Below are positions 33,951 to 44,700 of a stretch of 64,000 bases of DNA, piece after piece. Position 1 is the stretch's first letter. Each line of letters begins with the position of its first letter. The stretch lies in assembly GCF_026898135.2 (NCBI RefSeq), contig NZ_CP114035.2, positions 1,963,501 through 2,027,500 on the forward strand. Direction: 5' to 3'. Both the position numbers and the translations under genes were made by a program. The stretch is from Pseudomonas fortuita (GTDB lineage Bacteria > Pseudomonadota > Gammaproteobacteria > Pseudomonadales > Pseudomonadaceae). The notes below the pieces were generated by a model that was not told where the DNA came from, searched no databases, and saw nothing but the letters and a program-made list of their open reading frames with translations.

Positions 33951-35015
33951 ATGAACGAAACCGCGCTACAGAACAAAGCCCTGGCAGTACTCCTGGCGTT
34001 GGTGACCATTGCCTTCTTCTGGATCCTGCTGCCGTACTACGGCGCAATCTTCTGGGCGGTGATCCTCGGCATCCTGTTCGCCCCTTTGCAGCGCCACCTG
34101 CTGATCCGCTTCGGGCGCCGACGCAACCTGGCGGCCGCCACGACCTTGCTGGTGTGCCTGCTGGTGGCTGTTCTGCCAGTGATCATCACCAGCGCGCTGC
34201 TGGTGCAGGAGGGGGCGTCGCTGTACCAGCGCATAGAGAGCGGGCAACTGGACATTGCCGGCTTTGTCGAGCATGGCAAGAACATGCTGCCGGCCTGGGC
34301 CCAGCATGGCCTGGACAGCGTGGGCATGGGCAACCTCGACGCGCTGCGTGACAAGATCACCAAGTGGGCCACCCAAGGCAGCCAGGTGCTGGCCACTCAG
34401 GCGTTCAGCTTTGGTCAGGGCACGTTCGAGTTCGTGGTCAGCTTCGGCATCATGCTGTACCTGCTGTTCTTTTTCCTGCGCGAAGGCGCAGATGTGGCTC
34501 GCCGGGTGCGGCTGGCCGTGCCTCTGCCCGAGCACCAGAAGCGTCGTTTGCAACTGAAGTTCAACCGTGTGGTGCGGGCGACGGTGAAAGGCAACGTATT
34601 GGTGGCCATTACCCAAGGGGCGCTGGGCGGGTTCATTTTCTGGGTGCTGGATATCCCCAGTGCACTGGTGTGGGCGGTGCTGATGGCGTTTCTGTCGCTG
34701 CTGCCGGCGGTGGGTGCGGGCATCGTCTGGGCACCGGTGGCCGCGTATTTCCTGCTGACCGGAGCGATACTGCCGGGAATTATCCTGACCGCGTTCGGAG
34801 TGCTGGTGATTGGGCTGGTGGATAACGTGCTGCGGCCGATCCTGGTGGGCAAGGACACGCGCATGCCGGACTACCTGATTCTGGTATCGACGCTGGGTGG
34901 GCTGGCAGTCTTCGGGCTCAACGGCTTCGTGATCGGGCCCTTGATCGCGGCGCTGTTCGTGTCCAGCTGGGCGATTTTTGCCGCAACCAAGCCGCAGGTG
35001 CAATTGCCACAGTAG
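33951..35015 (+). CDS. AI-2E family transporter (PerM/UPF0118)
   Basis: A 354-residue inner-membrane protein with about eight hydrophobic segments in the PerM arrangement: two near the N-terminus (LAVLLALVTIAFFWILLPYY, AIFWAVILGILFAPLQ), a third (LVCLLVAVLPVIITSALLVQ), a long periplasmic part, then the C-terminal cluster (LLPAVGAGIVWAPVAAYFLL, GLVDNVLRPILVGKDTRMPD). The last motif is a family hallmark. Members export AI-2-like signals or exchange ions such as Na+/H+; the substrate is not known here. ATG 33951 follows GAGAGGA. Confidence 0.87.
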   Translation: MNETALQNKALAVLLALVTIAFFWILLPYYGAIFWAVILGILFAPLQRHLLIRFGRRRNLAAATTLLVCLLVAVLPVIITSALLVQEGASLYQRIESGQLDIAGFVEHGKNMLPAWAQHGLDSVGMGNLDALRDKITKWATQGSQVLATQAFSFGQGTFEFVVSFGIMLYLLFFFLREGADVARRVRLAVPLPEHQKRRLQLKFNRVVRATVKGNVLVAITQGALGGFIFWVLDIPSALVWAVLMAFLSLLPAVGAGIVWAPVAAYFLLTGAILPGIILTAFGVLVIGLVDNVLRPILVGKDTRMPDYLILVSTLGGLAVFGLNGFVIGPLIAALFVSSWAIFAATKPQVQLPQ

Positions 35016-35122
35016 GGGTTTACCGCAGCACCCAAGGTTGGGTTCAATGCCGTCACACCCGCCGCGATGGAAACAGCCAGATCGACAAGCCCAGCTACAC
35101 CTACCAGGCAGTCTACCGCTAC

Positions 35123-36475
35123 TTGCTCGACAGGATCGAAGCAGCGCCCTGCGATGTGGAGCAGCGCTTGCCGTCACTGCGCGAGCTGGCCCAGCGCTTG
35201 GGCGTTTCGGTATCCAGTACCAAGTACGCCTATGCACTGCTGGAGGACGAAGGGCGGGTGTATGCGCGCCCCAAGCTGGGCTACTTCAGCCGGCCCCGCG
35301 CCCCCGCCATGCGCGGGCAGCATTCACCGAGCCTGCTCGACACGGTGTTCGCCAGCGCCCGTCAGCCGGGCATGCTGGCCCTGGGCAGCGATGCGCCGGC
35401 CATGTTGCTGTCGCTGCAGCAGCCGCTACTGATGATTGAGCGCGAACTGGCGCGCCAATACCCGCACGCGTTGGTACCGCTGTTCCAGCCGTTCGGTGAG
35501 CCCGAGTTGCGCAGCGTGCTGGCCGACCGCTACACCCGCTCGGCGCAGCATTACTGGAGCGCCGATCAGGTGTTCATTGGCGCGGACCTGCGCAGCATTC
35601 TTGAATTGGCGTTACGCGCCCTCGACCTGGAAGGCCAGGTTGCGCTGGTGGAGTCACCCTGCAACTGGGCGGTGCTGAGGCAGTTGCAGGCTGCGCGCAT
35701 GACCATCATCGAAGTGCCATTGGGTGAGGATGGGCGTTTCAATTTACAGCAGTTGCACCGGCTGCTATGCGATCAGCCGGTGCGCCTGGCAGTGCTGTCG
35801 TCAGCGGCCAATGTGCCGCAAGGTGGCGTGATGCCCGCGTCGGACAAGCAGCAGATTTGCCGCTGGCTGGCTGAGCACGCTGTGTGGTTGTTCGAAAACG
35901 ATGGCTACGGCGATTTGTGTTTCGACGCTTCAGCGCCGCGCTACCGGGACTTCGCCGACCCTGACCGGGTGCTGGTGTTTTCGACCTTCGACAAGCTGAT
36001 CGGCGCGGAGGCGCCCTTTGGCTACCTGCTTTGCCGGCAGCATAATGAGCGTTTGCAGCAGTTGTGCCTTGAACGCGCCTTTCGTTTGTCGCCGATTCGC
36101 CAAAAGGCCATCGCCAGGCTGTTCGTCTCGCGCCGGGTCGAGCGGCACGTACAGCGCTTGCGGCCCTTGCTGCGTGAACGCCTGCAGCAGATGAAGGCGC
36201 TGCTGGACGTGTACGGCCAGGGCTGCCTGCGCATCACCGAGCCTCAAGGCGGGGCCTGCCTGTGGTTTCAGGCGGCCCGGCCGGTGGATATGCGCCGGGT
36301 CTTCGAGCGGCTGCTGGCACAACGCATCGTCATCGCCCCCGGGGAGCTCTTCAGCCAGTGCGGCCTATGGCGCAGCCACCTGCGGTTGTGCTGCACAGTG
36401 GACTGGAGCAAGGACATTGCCCTGGCACTGCAATGCCTGGTCAGGGCTATTCAGGACGAAGCTCAAGCCCCGTAG
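35123..36475 (+). CDS. MocR/GntR-type regulator with aminotransferase domain (start uncertain)
   Basis: At least 450 residues. The GntR winged HTH ([38 protein letters not shown]) is joined to a fold-I aminotransferase-like domain with DGYGDL and the PLP-Lys region [18 protein letters not shown]. MocR proteins sense PLP or amino compounds. The first usable start is TTG 35123, but conserved HTH sequence ([14 protein letters not shown]) extends in frame upstream to about 35066 without ATG or GTG. Either a rare start or a start inside the previous gene is used, or a base change has removed the start. Its 3' end overlaps convergent panB by 13 nt. Confidence 0.78.
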   Translation: MLDRIEAAPCDVEQRLPSLRELAQRLGVSVSSTKYAYALLEDEGRVYARPKLGYFSRPRAPAMRGQHSPSLLDTVFASARQPGMLALGSDAPAMLLSLQQPLLMIERELARQYPHALVPLFQPFGEPELRSVLADRYTRSAQHYWSADQVFIGADLRSILELALRALDLEGQVALVESPCNWAVLRQLQAARMTIIEVPLGEDGRFNLQQLHRLLCDQPVRLAVLSSAANVPQGGVMPASDKQQICRWLAEHAVWLFENDGYGDLCFDASAPRYRDFADPDRVLVFSTFDKLIGAEAPFGYLLCRQHNERLQQLCLERAFRLSPIRQKAIARLFVSRRVERHVQRLRPLLRERLQQMKALLDVYGQGCLRITEPQGGACLWFQAARPVDMRRVFERLLAQRIVIAPGELFSQCGLWRSHLRLCCTVDWSKDIALALQCLVRAIQDEAQAP

Positions 36476-37278
36476 CAGTGGTGCAAGGCCGGGAACGCCC
36501 CATCGCGCACTTCGTCTGCATAGCGTGCGCAGGCCTCGCGGATCACCTGGCCGACGTCGGCATACTGCTTGACGAAGCGTGGCACGTGGTCACCCCCTAG
36601 CCCCAGCAGGTCCTCGGTGACCAGCACCTGCCCATCGCAGGCGGGTGAGGCGCCAATGCCAATGGTCGGTTTGTGGCTGGCCTGGGTGATGGCGCGCGCC
36701 ACGGGCTCGGCCACGCCTTCGAGCAGCAGGCTGAAAGCACCGGCGTGCAGGTTGGCCTGCGCATCGGCCCGCAGCGCTGCAGCGCTGTCAGGGCTAAGCC
36801 CTTGGGCCTTGTAGCCGCCCATGGCATTGACGAACTGCGGCATCAGGCCGATGTGCGCCATGATCGGGATACCCCGGGCGACCAGGAATTCGACGGTGCT
36901 CGCCAACGCCTGGTTGGCCTCCAGCTTGAGCGCGTCGCAGCCAGTGCTGGCCAATACCTGGGCGCAGTTGCGAAAAGCTTGCTCGTGGGATTCCTGATAG
37001 CTGCCAAACGGCATGTCGGCGATTACGCAGGCCAGGCGGGTGCTGTCGACCACGGCGCGAGTATGGGCGATGGTTTCGTCCAGGCGCATGCCCAGGGTGG
37101 ACGGGCGGCCGTAGCCGACCATGGCCGTGGAATCGCCGACCAGTATGAAGTCGACCAGCGGGTCGATCACCTGGGCGATGGCGCTTGAGTAGGCGGTGAG
37201 CGAAACGATCTTCTGCCGGCCTTTCATGGCGACCAGTTGCGGGACGGTAAGGCGGCTGGTGCGGGTGTGTGTGCTCAT
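36463..37278 (-). CDS. panB: 3-methyl-2-oxobutanoate hydroxymethyltransferase, stand-alone paralogue
   Basis: A 271-residue PanB-family TIM barrel: [38 protein letters not shown] (metal and ketoacid site), [38 protein letters not shown]. PanB adds a one-carbon unit from methylene-THF to ketoisovalerate to give ketopantoate for CoA synthesis. This copy is not next to panC or panD, and its core residues differ from the usual VGDSLGNV form, so it is probably a second paralogue with a possibly different ketoacid substrate. Its end overlaps the MocR gene on the other strand. Confidence 0.82.
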   Translation of the reverse strand: MSTHTRTSRLTVPQLVAMKGRQKIVSLTAYSSAIAQVIDPLVDFILVGDSTAMVGYGRPSTLGMRLDETIAHTRAVVDSTRLACVIADMPFGSYQESHEQAFRNCAQVLASTGCDALKLEANQALASTVEFLVARGIPIMAHIGLMPQFVNAMGGYKAQGLSPDSAAALRADAQANLHAGAFSLLLEGVAEPVARAITQASHKPTIGIGASPACDGQVLVTEDLLGLGGDHVPRFVKQYADVGQVIREACARYADEVRDGAFPALHHCYGA

Positions 37279-37405
37279 TGGGGGCTGGGCATCTCAGGAC
37301 AGGGATGGCCCATTGTCGGGAGCTTGCAGCGGCAACTCAATGTACAGATCCAGGCTGAAAAGCGACCCAGATTACCTGCTTGATTCGGCCGGCTTTGCAG
37401 TATTT

Positions 37406-37523
37406 TGTGGGAGCGGCACTGTGTCGCGATCGGGCCGCAGCGCGGCCCCTCGGATTCAGCAAAAAGGCCTGGATTGCTGGGGCTGCTGCGCAGCCCGGTC
37501 GCGACACAAGGCCGCTCCTGCAG
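37406..37523. repeat. REP pair (BIME) between panB and phnX
   Basis: Left unit TGTGGGAGCGGCACTGTGTC and right unit GCGACACAAGGCCGCTCCTG are inverted, with GGGCCGCAGCGCGGCCC between. It lies upstream of panB on the minus strand and downstream of phnX. Confidence 0.8.
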
Positions 37524-37538
37524 GCCTTTCGCACGGCC

Positions 37539-38366
37539 TCAGAAGGCCTGTGGCATCTCGCCTTTGGCCAGGCGCCGGTTGATGTCGGCGATCACTTCGG
37601 GCAGGTCGTTGATGGTGTCGATGAGGTAGTGCGGGCGCGAGCCGGCAAACAGCGCATGGATACGCTGGCGCTCGCTTTCCAGCTGCTCGGCACTCAGTGC
37701 CTGGAAGCCTTCCCAGGTCAGCCCCAGCGCGTTGCCCGAGCACACCAGTGCCACGGTCCACATGCCGGCACGGCGGCCTTCGAGAATGCCTGGCACGGTA
37801 TCGTCGACTTTCACGCAGGCCGCCACATCGTCGATGCCCAGTGCAATCACGTTGGCCAGGGCCTGGGCCGGCCAAGGTCGGCCGTTAGGCGTCTCGTCGG
37901 TGGCCACCACGTGGTCGGCCACGTAGCCGTTCTGCGCCGCCAGTTCCACCACCTTGTCCATCACTACCTTCGGATAGCCCGAGCACGAGCCGATCTTCAG
38001 GCCGTCCTGGCGCAGCCCGGTGAGGGTGTCCAGCGCACCGGGGATTAGCGCCGAGTGCACGGCGATCTTCTCGATCTGCAGCGGCATGAAGCGGTTGTAG
38101 ATGGCGGTCACGTCATCGTCGGTCGGCGTGCGGCCGAACACCTTGCGGTAGCGCTCGGCAATTTCCGGCACGTCGCACAGGGTGCGGATGTGGTCCCACT
38201 TGCCCATGCCCATCGGCCCTCGGGCCTCTTCGATGGACACCTGCACGTCGAATTCGGCAAAGGCCTCGACAAAAATCTGGGTAGGGGCGAACGAGCCGAA
38301 ATCGACCACGGTGCCAGCCCAGTCGAGGATGGCAGCTTGCAGTTGTGTAGGGTTGCTGTAGTTCAT
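37539..38366 (-). CDS. phnX: Phosphonoacetaldehyde hydrolase (phosphonatase)
   Basis: A 275-residue HAD-superfamily enzyme that cleaves the C-P bond of phosphonoacetaldehyde to acetaldehyde and phosphate. The nucleophile Asp15 is in [13 protein letters not shown], and the Schiff-base Lys56 in [12 protein letters not shown], unique to phosphonatases. [13 protein letters not shown], then [16 protein letters not shown] and [20 protein letters not shown] complete the HAD motifs. It follows phnW by 34 nt, so the two form the classical two-step 2-aminoethylphosphonate pathway. Confidence 0.93.
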   Translation of the reverse strand: MNYSNPTQLQAAILDWAGTVVDFGSFAPTQIFVEAFAEFDVQVSIEEARGPMGMGKWDHIRTLCDVPEIAERYRKVFGRTPTDDDVTAIYNRFMPLQIEKIAVHSALIPGALDTLTGLRQDGLKIGSCSGYPKVVMDKVVELAAQNGYVADHVVATDETPNGRPWPAQALANVIALGIDDVAACVKVDDTVPGILEGRRAGMWTVALVCSGNALGLTWEGFQALSAEQLESERQRIHALFAGSRPHYLIDTINDLPEVIADINRRLAKGEMPQAF

Positions 38367-38400
38367 GTGCGCAAATTCCTGAATTCAGGTGGGCAAAGGG

Positions 38401-39507
38401 TCAGATGTCCAGTACTTCCATTTCCCGCAGCACTTCGGCCACGGCATTTACGGCGGCCTGCATGCCATCGGCACCGACCACGCCGATGCAGCCGACGCGG
38501 AAGGTTTCGACCTGGGTCAGCTTGCCCGGGTAGAGAATGAAGCCCTTGGCCTTGACCCGTTCGTAAAAGTCCTTGAACTGGTAGCGGGCGTCGTTCGGTG
38601 CGTGGAAAGTGACGATGATCGGCGCCTGGATATCGGCCGGCAGGAAGCTGCGCAGGCCAATGGCGGCCATGCCGTCGAGCAGGGTCTTGCAGTTGTCGGC
38701 ATAGCGTTGGTGGCGCGCAGGCAGGCCGCCTTCTTCGTTGTATTGCTGCAGCGCCTCGTGCAGGGCCGCGACCACGTGCGTGGGCGGGGTGAAGCGCCAC
38801 TGGCCGGTCTTGGCCATGTAGGCGTGCTGGTCGTAAAGGTCCATGGCCAGCGAGTGGGCATTGCCTTCGGCGGCGGCCAGGGCGGCTTTTTCGGCGAAGA
38901 CGAAGCCCATGCCAGGTACGCCTTCCAGGCACTTGCCGGAGGCGGCGATCAGCGCTTCGAAGGGGATTTCGCGGGCATCGATCGGCAGCGCGCCGAATGA
39001 ACTCATGGCATCGATGATCAGGCGCTTGCCGTGGCGTTTGATCACCTGGGCGATCTCGGGCAGCGGGTTGAGGATACCGGTACTGGTTTCGCAGTGGATC
39101 AATGCCACGTGGGTGACGGCGGGGTCGGCAGCCAGCAGGCGGTCGACATCGGCAGCCGTGGTCGGCTGGTCTTCGGCGGTTTCGAAGGTGCTGTAGCTGC
39201 GGCCCAGCACTTTGCAGATCTTCGCCAGGCGCTGGCCATAAGCGCCATTGATCAGCACCAGGACCTTGCCATCGCGTGGCACCAGGGTGCCGATGGCCGC
39301 TTCCACGGCGAAGGTGCCGCTGCCTTGCAGGGGCACGCAGTGGTGGCTGGCGCTGCCGTCGATGATCGCCAGCAGTTGCTCGCAGACGCTGGCAGTCAGC
39401 TGGTTGAAGTCGCGGTCCCAGGAGCCCCAGTCCACCAGCATGGCTTGGCGGGTGCGGATTGATGTGGTCAAGGGACCTGGGGTCAGCAGAATCGGGGCGT
39501 TGCTCAT
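38401..39507 (-). CDS. phnW: 2-aminoethylphosphonate:pyruvate aminotransferase
   Basis: A 368-residue fold-I PLP enzyme converting 2-aminoethylphosphonate and pyruvate to phosphonoacetaldehyde and alanine. The opening [29 protein letters not shown], the cofactor Asp in [15 protein letters not shown] and the Schiff-base Lys192 in [12 protein letters not shown] are family marks. ATG 39507 has a GAGGAATAACGG site. First gene of phnWX, divergent from a LysR gene across 112 nt. No phosphonate transporter is in the window. Confidence 0.93.
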   Translation of the reverse strand: MSNAPILLTPGPLTTSIRTRQAMLVDWGSWDRDFNQLTASVCEQLLAIIDGSASHHCVPLQGSGTFAVEAAIGTLVPRDGKVLVLINGAYGQRLAKICKVLGRSYSTFETAEDQPTTAADVDRLLAADPAVTHVALIHCETSTGILNPLPEIAQVIKRHGKRLIIDAMSSFGALPIDAREIPFEALIAASGKCLEGVPGMGFVFAEKAALAAAEGNAHSLAMDLYDQHAYMAKTGQWRFTPPTHVVAALHEALQQYNEEGGLPARHQRYADNCKTLLDGMAAIGLRSFLPADIQAPIIVTFHAPNDARYQFKDFYERVKAKGFILYPGKLTQVETFRVGCIGVVGADGMQAAVNAVAEVLREMEVLDI

Positions 39508-39619
39508 TCCGTTATTCCTCGCAAGCGGTGGGCTGAAACTACGAGGCCTAGGTTGCAATTCGCGCTGCCATCAATCAAATTGTTTGTTGTTATCCCAGCT
39601 ATAAGTCAGACCGATAAAT

Positions 39620-40483
39620 ATGAACCTGTTTCAGCTACGTGCGTTCGATGCAGTGGCCCGTGAGGGCAGCTTTACGCGAGCCGCCGAGCGCCTGTTCATC
39701 AGCCAGCCGGCAGTGACCGGGCACGTCAAGGCGCTGGAGGAGCACTACCAGATCACCTTGCTGAGGCGCACCGCGCGGCGCGTTGAGTTGACCGAAGAGG
39801 GTACGCGACTGGCGGCCATCACCCGGGCCATGTTCGGCTTGGCGGAAGAGGCGCAGGCCATGCTGGAAGCCAACCGGCAGTTGCTGACCGGGCGCCTGGA
39901 GGTGGCCGCCGATGGCCCGCACCGGGTCATGCCCATGCTGGCGCAGTTACGTCAGCGCTACCCCGGTATCACGGTCAATTTGCGGCTGGGTAACGCTCAA
40001 GAGACGCTGGCGGCCCTGTTGTCCGAGCATGCCGACGTGGCGGTACTGACTGAGATCGAGCCACGCAAGGGCCTGTATCTTCAGAACCTGTGCGAATCCC
40101 GTTTGTGCGCGCTGTTGCCGGCAGGGCACGCCTGGGCGGGCGGCGAAGGTGACCTGGCCCTGACCGGGCTGCACCAGCAGATCATGGTGCTGCGCGAACC
40201 CAGCTCCACTACCCGGCGCACCTTCGACAAGGCCTGCGCTACAGCCGGCGTGCAGCCGAGGGTGCAGCTGGAGCTGGACAGCCGTGAGGCGGTCACCGAG
40301 GCAGTGGCATCGCAGCTGGGCATCGGGGTGGTGTCGTCTACGGAAGTGGCGAACGACCCCCGGGTGGTGGCGCGACCGCTAGGCGGGCAGGGTCTGGTCA
40401 ACCAGCACATGGTTGGCTGCCTGGAGCGGCGCCGTGAGTTACGCTTGATCCAGGCATTCCTGGGCCTGGCGGCCAGCCTTTGA
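39620..40483 (+). CDS. LysR-type regulator of phnWX (probable)
   Basis: A 287-residue LTTR with HTH at residues 1-60 (MNLFQLRAFDAVAREGSFTR, LFISQPAVTGHVKALEEHYQ) and a substrate-binding domain that follows (RLEVAADGPHRVMPMLAQLR, GNAQETLAALLSEHADVAVL). It is divergent from phnW, the arrangement of PhnR-type regulators that activate phnWX in response to 2-aminoethylphosphonate even when phosphate is plentiful. The AEP ligand is inferred from position. The 112-nt shared gap contains AT-rich inverted repeats near 39570-39590 that could be its site. Confidence 0.83.
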   Translation: MNLFQLRAFDAVAREGSFTRAAERLFISQPAVTGHVKALEEHYQITLLRRTARRVELTEEGTRLAAITRAMFGLAEEAQAMLEANRQLLTGRLEVAADGPHRVMPMLAQLRQRYPGITVNLRLGNAQETLAALLSEHADVAVLTEIEPRKGLYLQNLCESRLCALLPAGHAWAGGEGDLALTGLHQQIMVLREPSSTTRRTFDKACATAGVQPRVQLELDSREAVTEAVASQLGIGVVSSTEVANDPRVVARPLGGQGLVNQHMVGCLERRRELRLIQAFLGLAASL

Positions 40484-40502
40484 GCCGGGCCGAGATGGCG
40501 GT

Positions 40503-41576
40503 ATGACTGATGGACTGCAGATGAGCGAGAAAGACACCATTTCCATGCAACTGGTGCGTGAGGCCTTGTTGCAGACCTGCCCGGCGGGTGAGCCGGATGC
40601 CGCGTTGCTGGCCCGTGCCGGTATCGACGCCGGGCAGTTGCAGGCCCCGGATGCACGGGTCAGCGCCGAGGCCTATGCCCGGCTCTGGCGGTTGCTGGCA
40701 CGGCGTTGCAACGACGAGTTCTTTGCCATGGACCCGCGTGGCCTGCGCAGCGGCAGCCTGGCGTTTCTGTGCCGGGCGAGCATGGCCCAGCCAACCTTGG
40801 GCGAGGGCCTGGAAACCGCGCTGGCGTTTCTTTCGCTGATGCTCGAGGACCTGCAGCCGAGCCTGGTGCGTCAGCAGGGCCTGGCCGAGATTGTCATCAA
40901 TGAGCCGCGTGACCTGCCACGGCGCCCGTTCACCTACTTCACCTTCTGGATGATCGTGCATGGCGTGGCCTGCTGGCTGGCCGGGCGACGCATCGCCATC
41001 CTGGCCATTGAGCTGCGCTGTGCCGAGCCGCCGTACTGTGACGATTACCGGGTGATGTTTTCGCAGAACCTGCAGTTCGAGCGGCCGCGCACCCGCATGA
41101 TCATCAGTGCCGATTGCCTTGACGTGCCACTGCGTCGTAGCCCCGAGGACCTGCAGCGTTTTCTGGCCGAGGCGCCCGGCAACATCCTGGTCAAGTACCG
41201 TGATCCGGCCAGCCTCGCGCGGCGTATCCGCGCCGACTTGCTGCAACTGGACCCGTCCCGTTGGCCGGATGCCGACGCCCTGGCACGACATTTGTGCCTG
41301 TCTCCGTCAACCTTGCGTCGTCGGTTGGCGGAGGAAGGGCAGAGCTACCAGGTACTCAAGGACAGTGTCCGGCGCGAACTTGCCATTGCCTGGTTGAGCC
41401 GGGAAGAGGTGGCCATGGGTGAGATTGTCGAGCGTCTGGGGTTTGCCGACAGCAGTTCGTTCTACAAGGCATTTCGCAAGTGGTTCGGCTGCAACCCTGG
41501 GCATTACCGTGCGCTGATCCAGGCCCGGGGAGCGGTAGGCTGTATTGAGGCTCCCGCTGCCACTGGCGGTGGGTGA
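40503..41576 (+). CDS. AraC-family transcriptional regulator (Arabinose_bd type N-terminus)
   Basis: A 357-residue regulator. The N-terminal domain (about 30-215: LLARAGIDAGQLQAPDARVS, PTLGEGLETALAFLSLMLED) is the PF12625-type sensing domain found in OruR/ArgR-like and fatty-acid-related regulators. The C-terminal AraC HTH (about 245-345) has ARHLCLSPSTLRRRLAEEGQ and ERLGFADSSSFYKAFRKWFG. It starts 20 nt after the LysR stop; MTDGLQMSEKD has a second possible start at codon 7. A target could be the downstream beta-oxidation operon at 46.3-51.9 kb, since this regulator type often controls such genes. That is a guess from position. Confidence 0.82.
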   Translation: MTDGLQMSEKDTISMQLVREALLQTCPAGEPDAALLARAGIDAGQLQAPDARVSAEAYARLWRLLARRCNDEFFAMDPRGLRSGSLAFLCRASMAQPTLGEGLETALAFLSLMLEDLQPSLVRQQGLAEIVINEPRDLPRRPFTYFTFWMIVHGVACWLAGRRIAILAIELRCAEPPYCDDYRVMFSQNLQFERPRTRMIISADCLDVPLRRSPEDLQRFLAEAPGNILVKYRDPASLARRIRADLLQLDPSRWPDADALARHLCLSPSTLRRRLAEEGQSYQVLKDSVRRELAIAWLSREEVAMGEIVERLGFADSSSFYKAFRKWFGCNPGHYRALIQARGAVGCIEAPAATGGG

Positions 41577-41718
41577 AGGCAGGGAGTCGATCGTTGCCCA
41601 TCAAGGGCATTGATGATGCAAGCGGTGGCGGGTCGTGGGCACGGTCGTATTTCCTCGTGCCTTGGGCAGTGCGAGTTGGCGAGCATGCCAGCCCCAACCC
41701 TTCGCTCCCGGCACATCC

Positions 41719-44700
41719 ATGACTTCCAGCACTTCGAACGCCATCATCAGCCATGAACAAGCAACTGATGATTTCATCGCAGCCAGGCTTCCCGACTGGC
41801 TAAAGCGGGCCAGCCAGGCTCAGATCGGCGCCCTGCGCGCCAGCCTCAACGCCCATCACGCCAGCCAGGCCCGTCTGCGCGGGCTTACGCTGACCCTTGA
41901 GCCTCTGCAGGTGTTCGCTGAAAAGCACCTGCTGGGCGTGCTGGTCAAGCCACTGCCCACAGGCATGACCCTCGCAGCACTGGAATGGCTGCAGGTATCA
42001 CCGCGTTTCGGCACGATGCCCGGCACTCTTCAGCAGACGTACCACTACTCGGCGACCCGCCAGGATGGCTTGCTGAGGCTGATGGGCAACTTCGGCCCTG
42101 ACGAATCGTTTTACCAGGGCACCGGGCTGGTATCTCCTGGCCGGGACGCCGTGTTGACCGGCACGCCCGAGCAACTGGTTGCGACATGCCGGGCGCTGGA
42201 TGTGGGCCAGCTTTACCAGGCCGAGCTGCAGCGCACGTTCAACGCGACCACCGAAGGCATCCTTGCGCAGGACAAACGTTCGGGTCTGGCACTGGCTGCG
42301 CAGGTTGCGACGCTCAAGGGCGATATCGACGAGCAGGTGCAGCAGGCCTTGACCAAGATGGTTGAGGGTGGGGGTGCCCATGCCGACACGGGCCTGCATG
42401 CCTACCCCGGCTTGCTGGAGGTGTTGGGCCAGCGTGTTGCTGACGGGCTGTTCATTCGTTTGCGAGACAGTGTGGGCCAGGACCGAGGTGTGGTCCTCTA
42501 CCTGCCCAGCGATCCCGTGCAGGCGCTGCGCCGCTTCGACTCCACACAGGCCATGAACACTGCGATGGTTGCAGCATTGCAAGAGAAGGCCTACCGGGAT
42601 TACTTCATGCAGCTGATCAGCCTGCGACATCGCGCGAGCATCGCAGGCAGGCTGCATGCACGCCTGGAGGATGCCCAGCCCGATCTGGCGTTGGAGGGCG
42701 CGACTGAGTCTGGGGACTTGTTCGCTGCGCTGGCCGCGCAACAGTTGCAAAGGGTCAAGGACGACGCCCGGCTGTTACTGGTCCCTACTGCGGACGCTGA
42801 CGCGGCTGCCGCCCGCGCTCGTCATGCGGCCTGGCATGGCGCAGGGCTCGATTTGCTCAACCTGGCGGGGCTTTTCATCCCTGTGGTAGGCGCGCTACTG
42901 CTTGGCCAACTGGTGGCGCAGACACTTGGCGAGGTATTCGAGGGCGTCAAGGACTGGACCCGTGGGCACCAGCACGAAGCCCTCGAGCATATGCTGGGGG
43001 TTGCCGAAACGGTGGCTGCGACGGCGTTGACCGCAGCCAGTGTGAGTTTTCTGCGAAGTACCTTTGTCGATGGCTTGCAGCCTGTGAACGTGGGGGGGCG
43101 GCGCGGCCTGCTGTGCTCCGATGACATCACAGCCTATGAGTCCAACCCAGGCACCATCGCCCTGCGTGATGATGGGCTTTATGGTGACGAGAGCAGGCGC
43201 TGGATGCGCCGGGGTCAGCGTTATTATGAAGTTCAGCGCAGTGAGCCTGAAGCCCCGTACCGCCTGCGTCACCCTGGTGCAAGCAACGGTTACGGGCCGC
43301 TGGTTTTGCACAACGGCGAACGCGGCTGGCGCCTGCTGCGCGATCAACCGCAACGCTGGAACGACGTGCGCAGCATGCTCGATAGCCTGTGGCCGCAGCA
43401 TCCCGCCATTGATGCACAGCAGGCGGCGCAAGTGCTGCGGGTTGCCGGTGTGGATACCGAGGAGTTGCGGGGCGTGCTGGTAGAAAACCGGCCGGCGCCA
43501 GTAAACCTGCGTGAGACTTTGCGGCGCTTCGAAGCCCATGCGCGTATCGAGTCGTTCTTTACTCGTCTGGCCAGCTACTCGCTGGCCACACAGGACAGTG
43601 CGTTGCTGGAGTGGTGTCAGGCCCAGTCTGCCAGTACCGACAGCGATACCCTGCTGCGTCAGCGAGCTGCCCTGCAGGGGCCTCTTCTGGAGCACCTGAG
43701 CACGCCACCCGCTGCCGACGACAGGCTGCTGACCTTGGTAAAACGTGATTTCGCCGGTTTGCCGGAAGCCTACGCACAGGCGCTGGTCGCGCAGGCCAGT
43801 GAAGGCGACCGGTTGCTGACGACGTCAAGCGGGCGTGTGACGCTGGGCCTCGCGGAAAAGGCCCGCTCCCTGCTTCGCCTGGCCAGACTGAACCGTACGC
43901 TGGAGGGGCTTTACCTGCCCGGCAGCTACTGCAACGAAACCGGTCAACTGGCTTTCGCCCTGCTTCAGGGCGAGCTGGCAAGCCGCGCAGGTGTGCCTCC
44001 CGAAACGCTCAGCCTGGAGCTGCGCGACAGTGCACCGGACGGGCGTTTGCTAAAGGCCATAGGCACCGCTGTCGACCCCCTTGTGCGCAGGATAGTGGTG
44101 CATAAAGACGGATGCTTCCATCTTTATGATGGCCTGGGGCGTGGGCTGCCGTTCGGCGCAGGTGACCCGGCAAGCCTTTACGAAACGCTTGCAGCGGTGT
44201 TGGCGCCTGAGCATTGCGCGGCGCTTGGCATGGCTCACGGCGATGTTGGGTCACAGCTACGCCAGCGTCTGCTTGCCCGGCTTCCTGCTACGCACCAGGG
44301 GGTTGCCGAACTCTTGCAATGGCCGACACAGGTGCAATGGTTGAACCCTGGACGACGCTTGCCAGATGGCCGGGTTGGCTATCTGCTCAATGGCCGCACC
44401 GGGGCCGACAGCCGTTCATTTGCTGCGCGGGTTCGGGAGCGTTTGCGCCAGCTTTATCCAGGGTTGGATGAGGTGCAGCTGGACCAGGAGCAGGCGCTTC
44501 TTGCCAATGGGCCGCGGCCGGTCTATGAGCGCCTCGTAGAGCTGGAAGATGACCATGACCAGTTGATTCGCCACCTCAACCGCTGGTGCAGCGCAGAACT
44601 GAACGAGGGGCGCCAGATACTTCGCCGGCAGGTCGTCGGCGCCATTCTGCGGGCTTGGCGCTTGCAGGGACACTGGATATACAACGATGCGGGCACACCG

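Noticed and set aside
39552..39571. Sigma-54-like sequence upstream of phnW (minus strand TGGCAGCGCGAATTGC)
   Set aside because: The GG-to-GC spacing is one base too long, which abolishes sigma-54 promoters; phnWX with a divergent LysR regulator is expected to use sigma-70.
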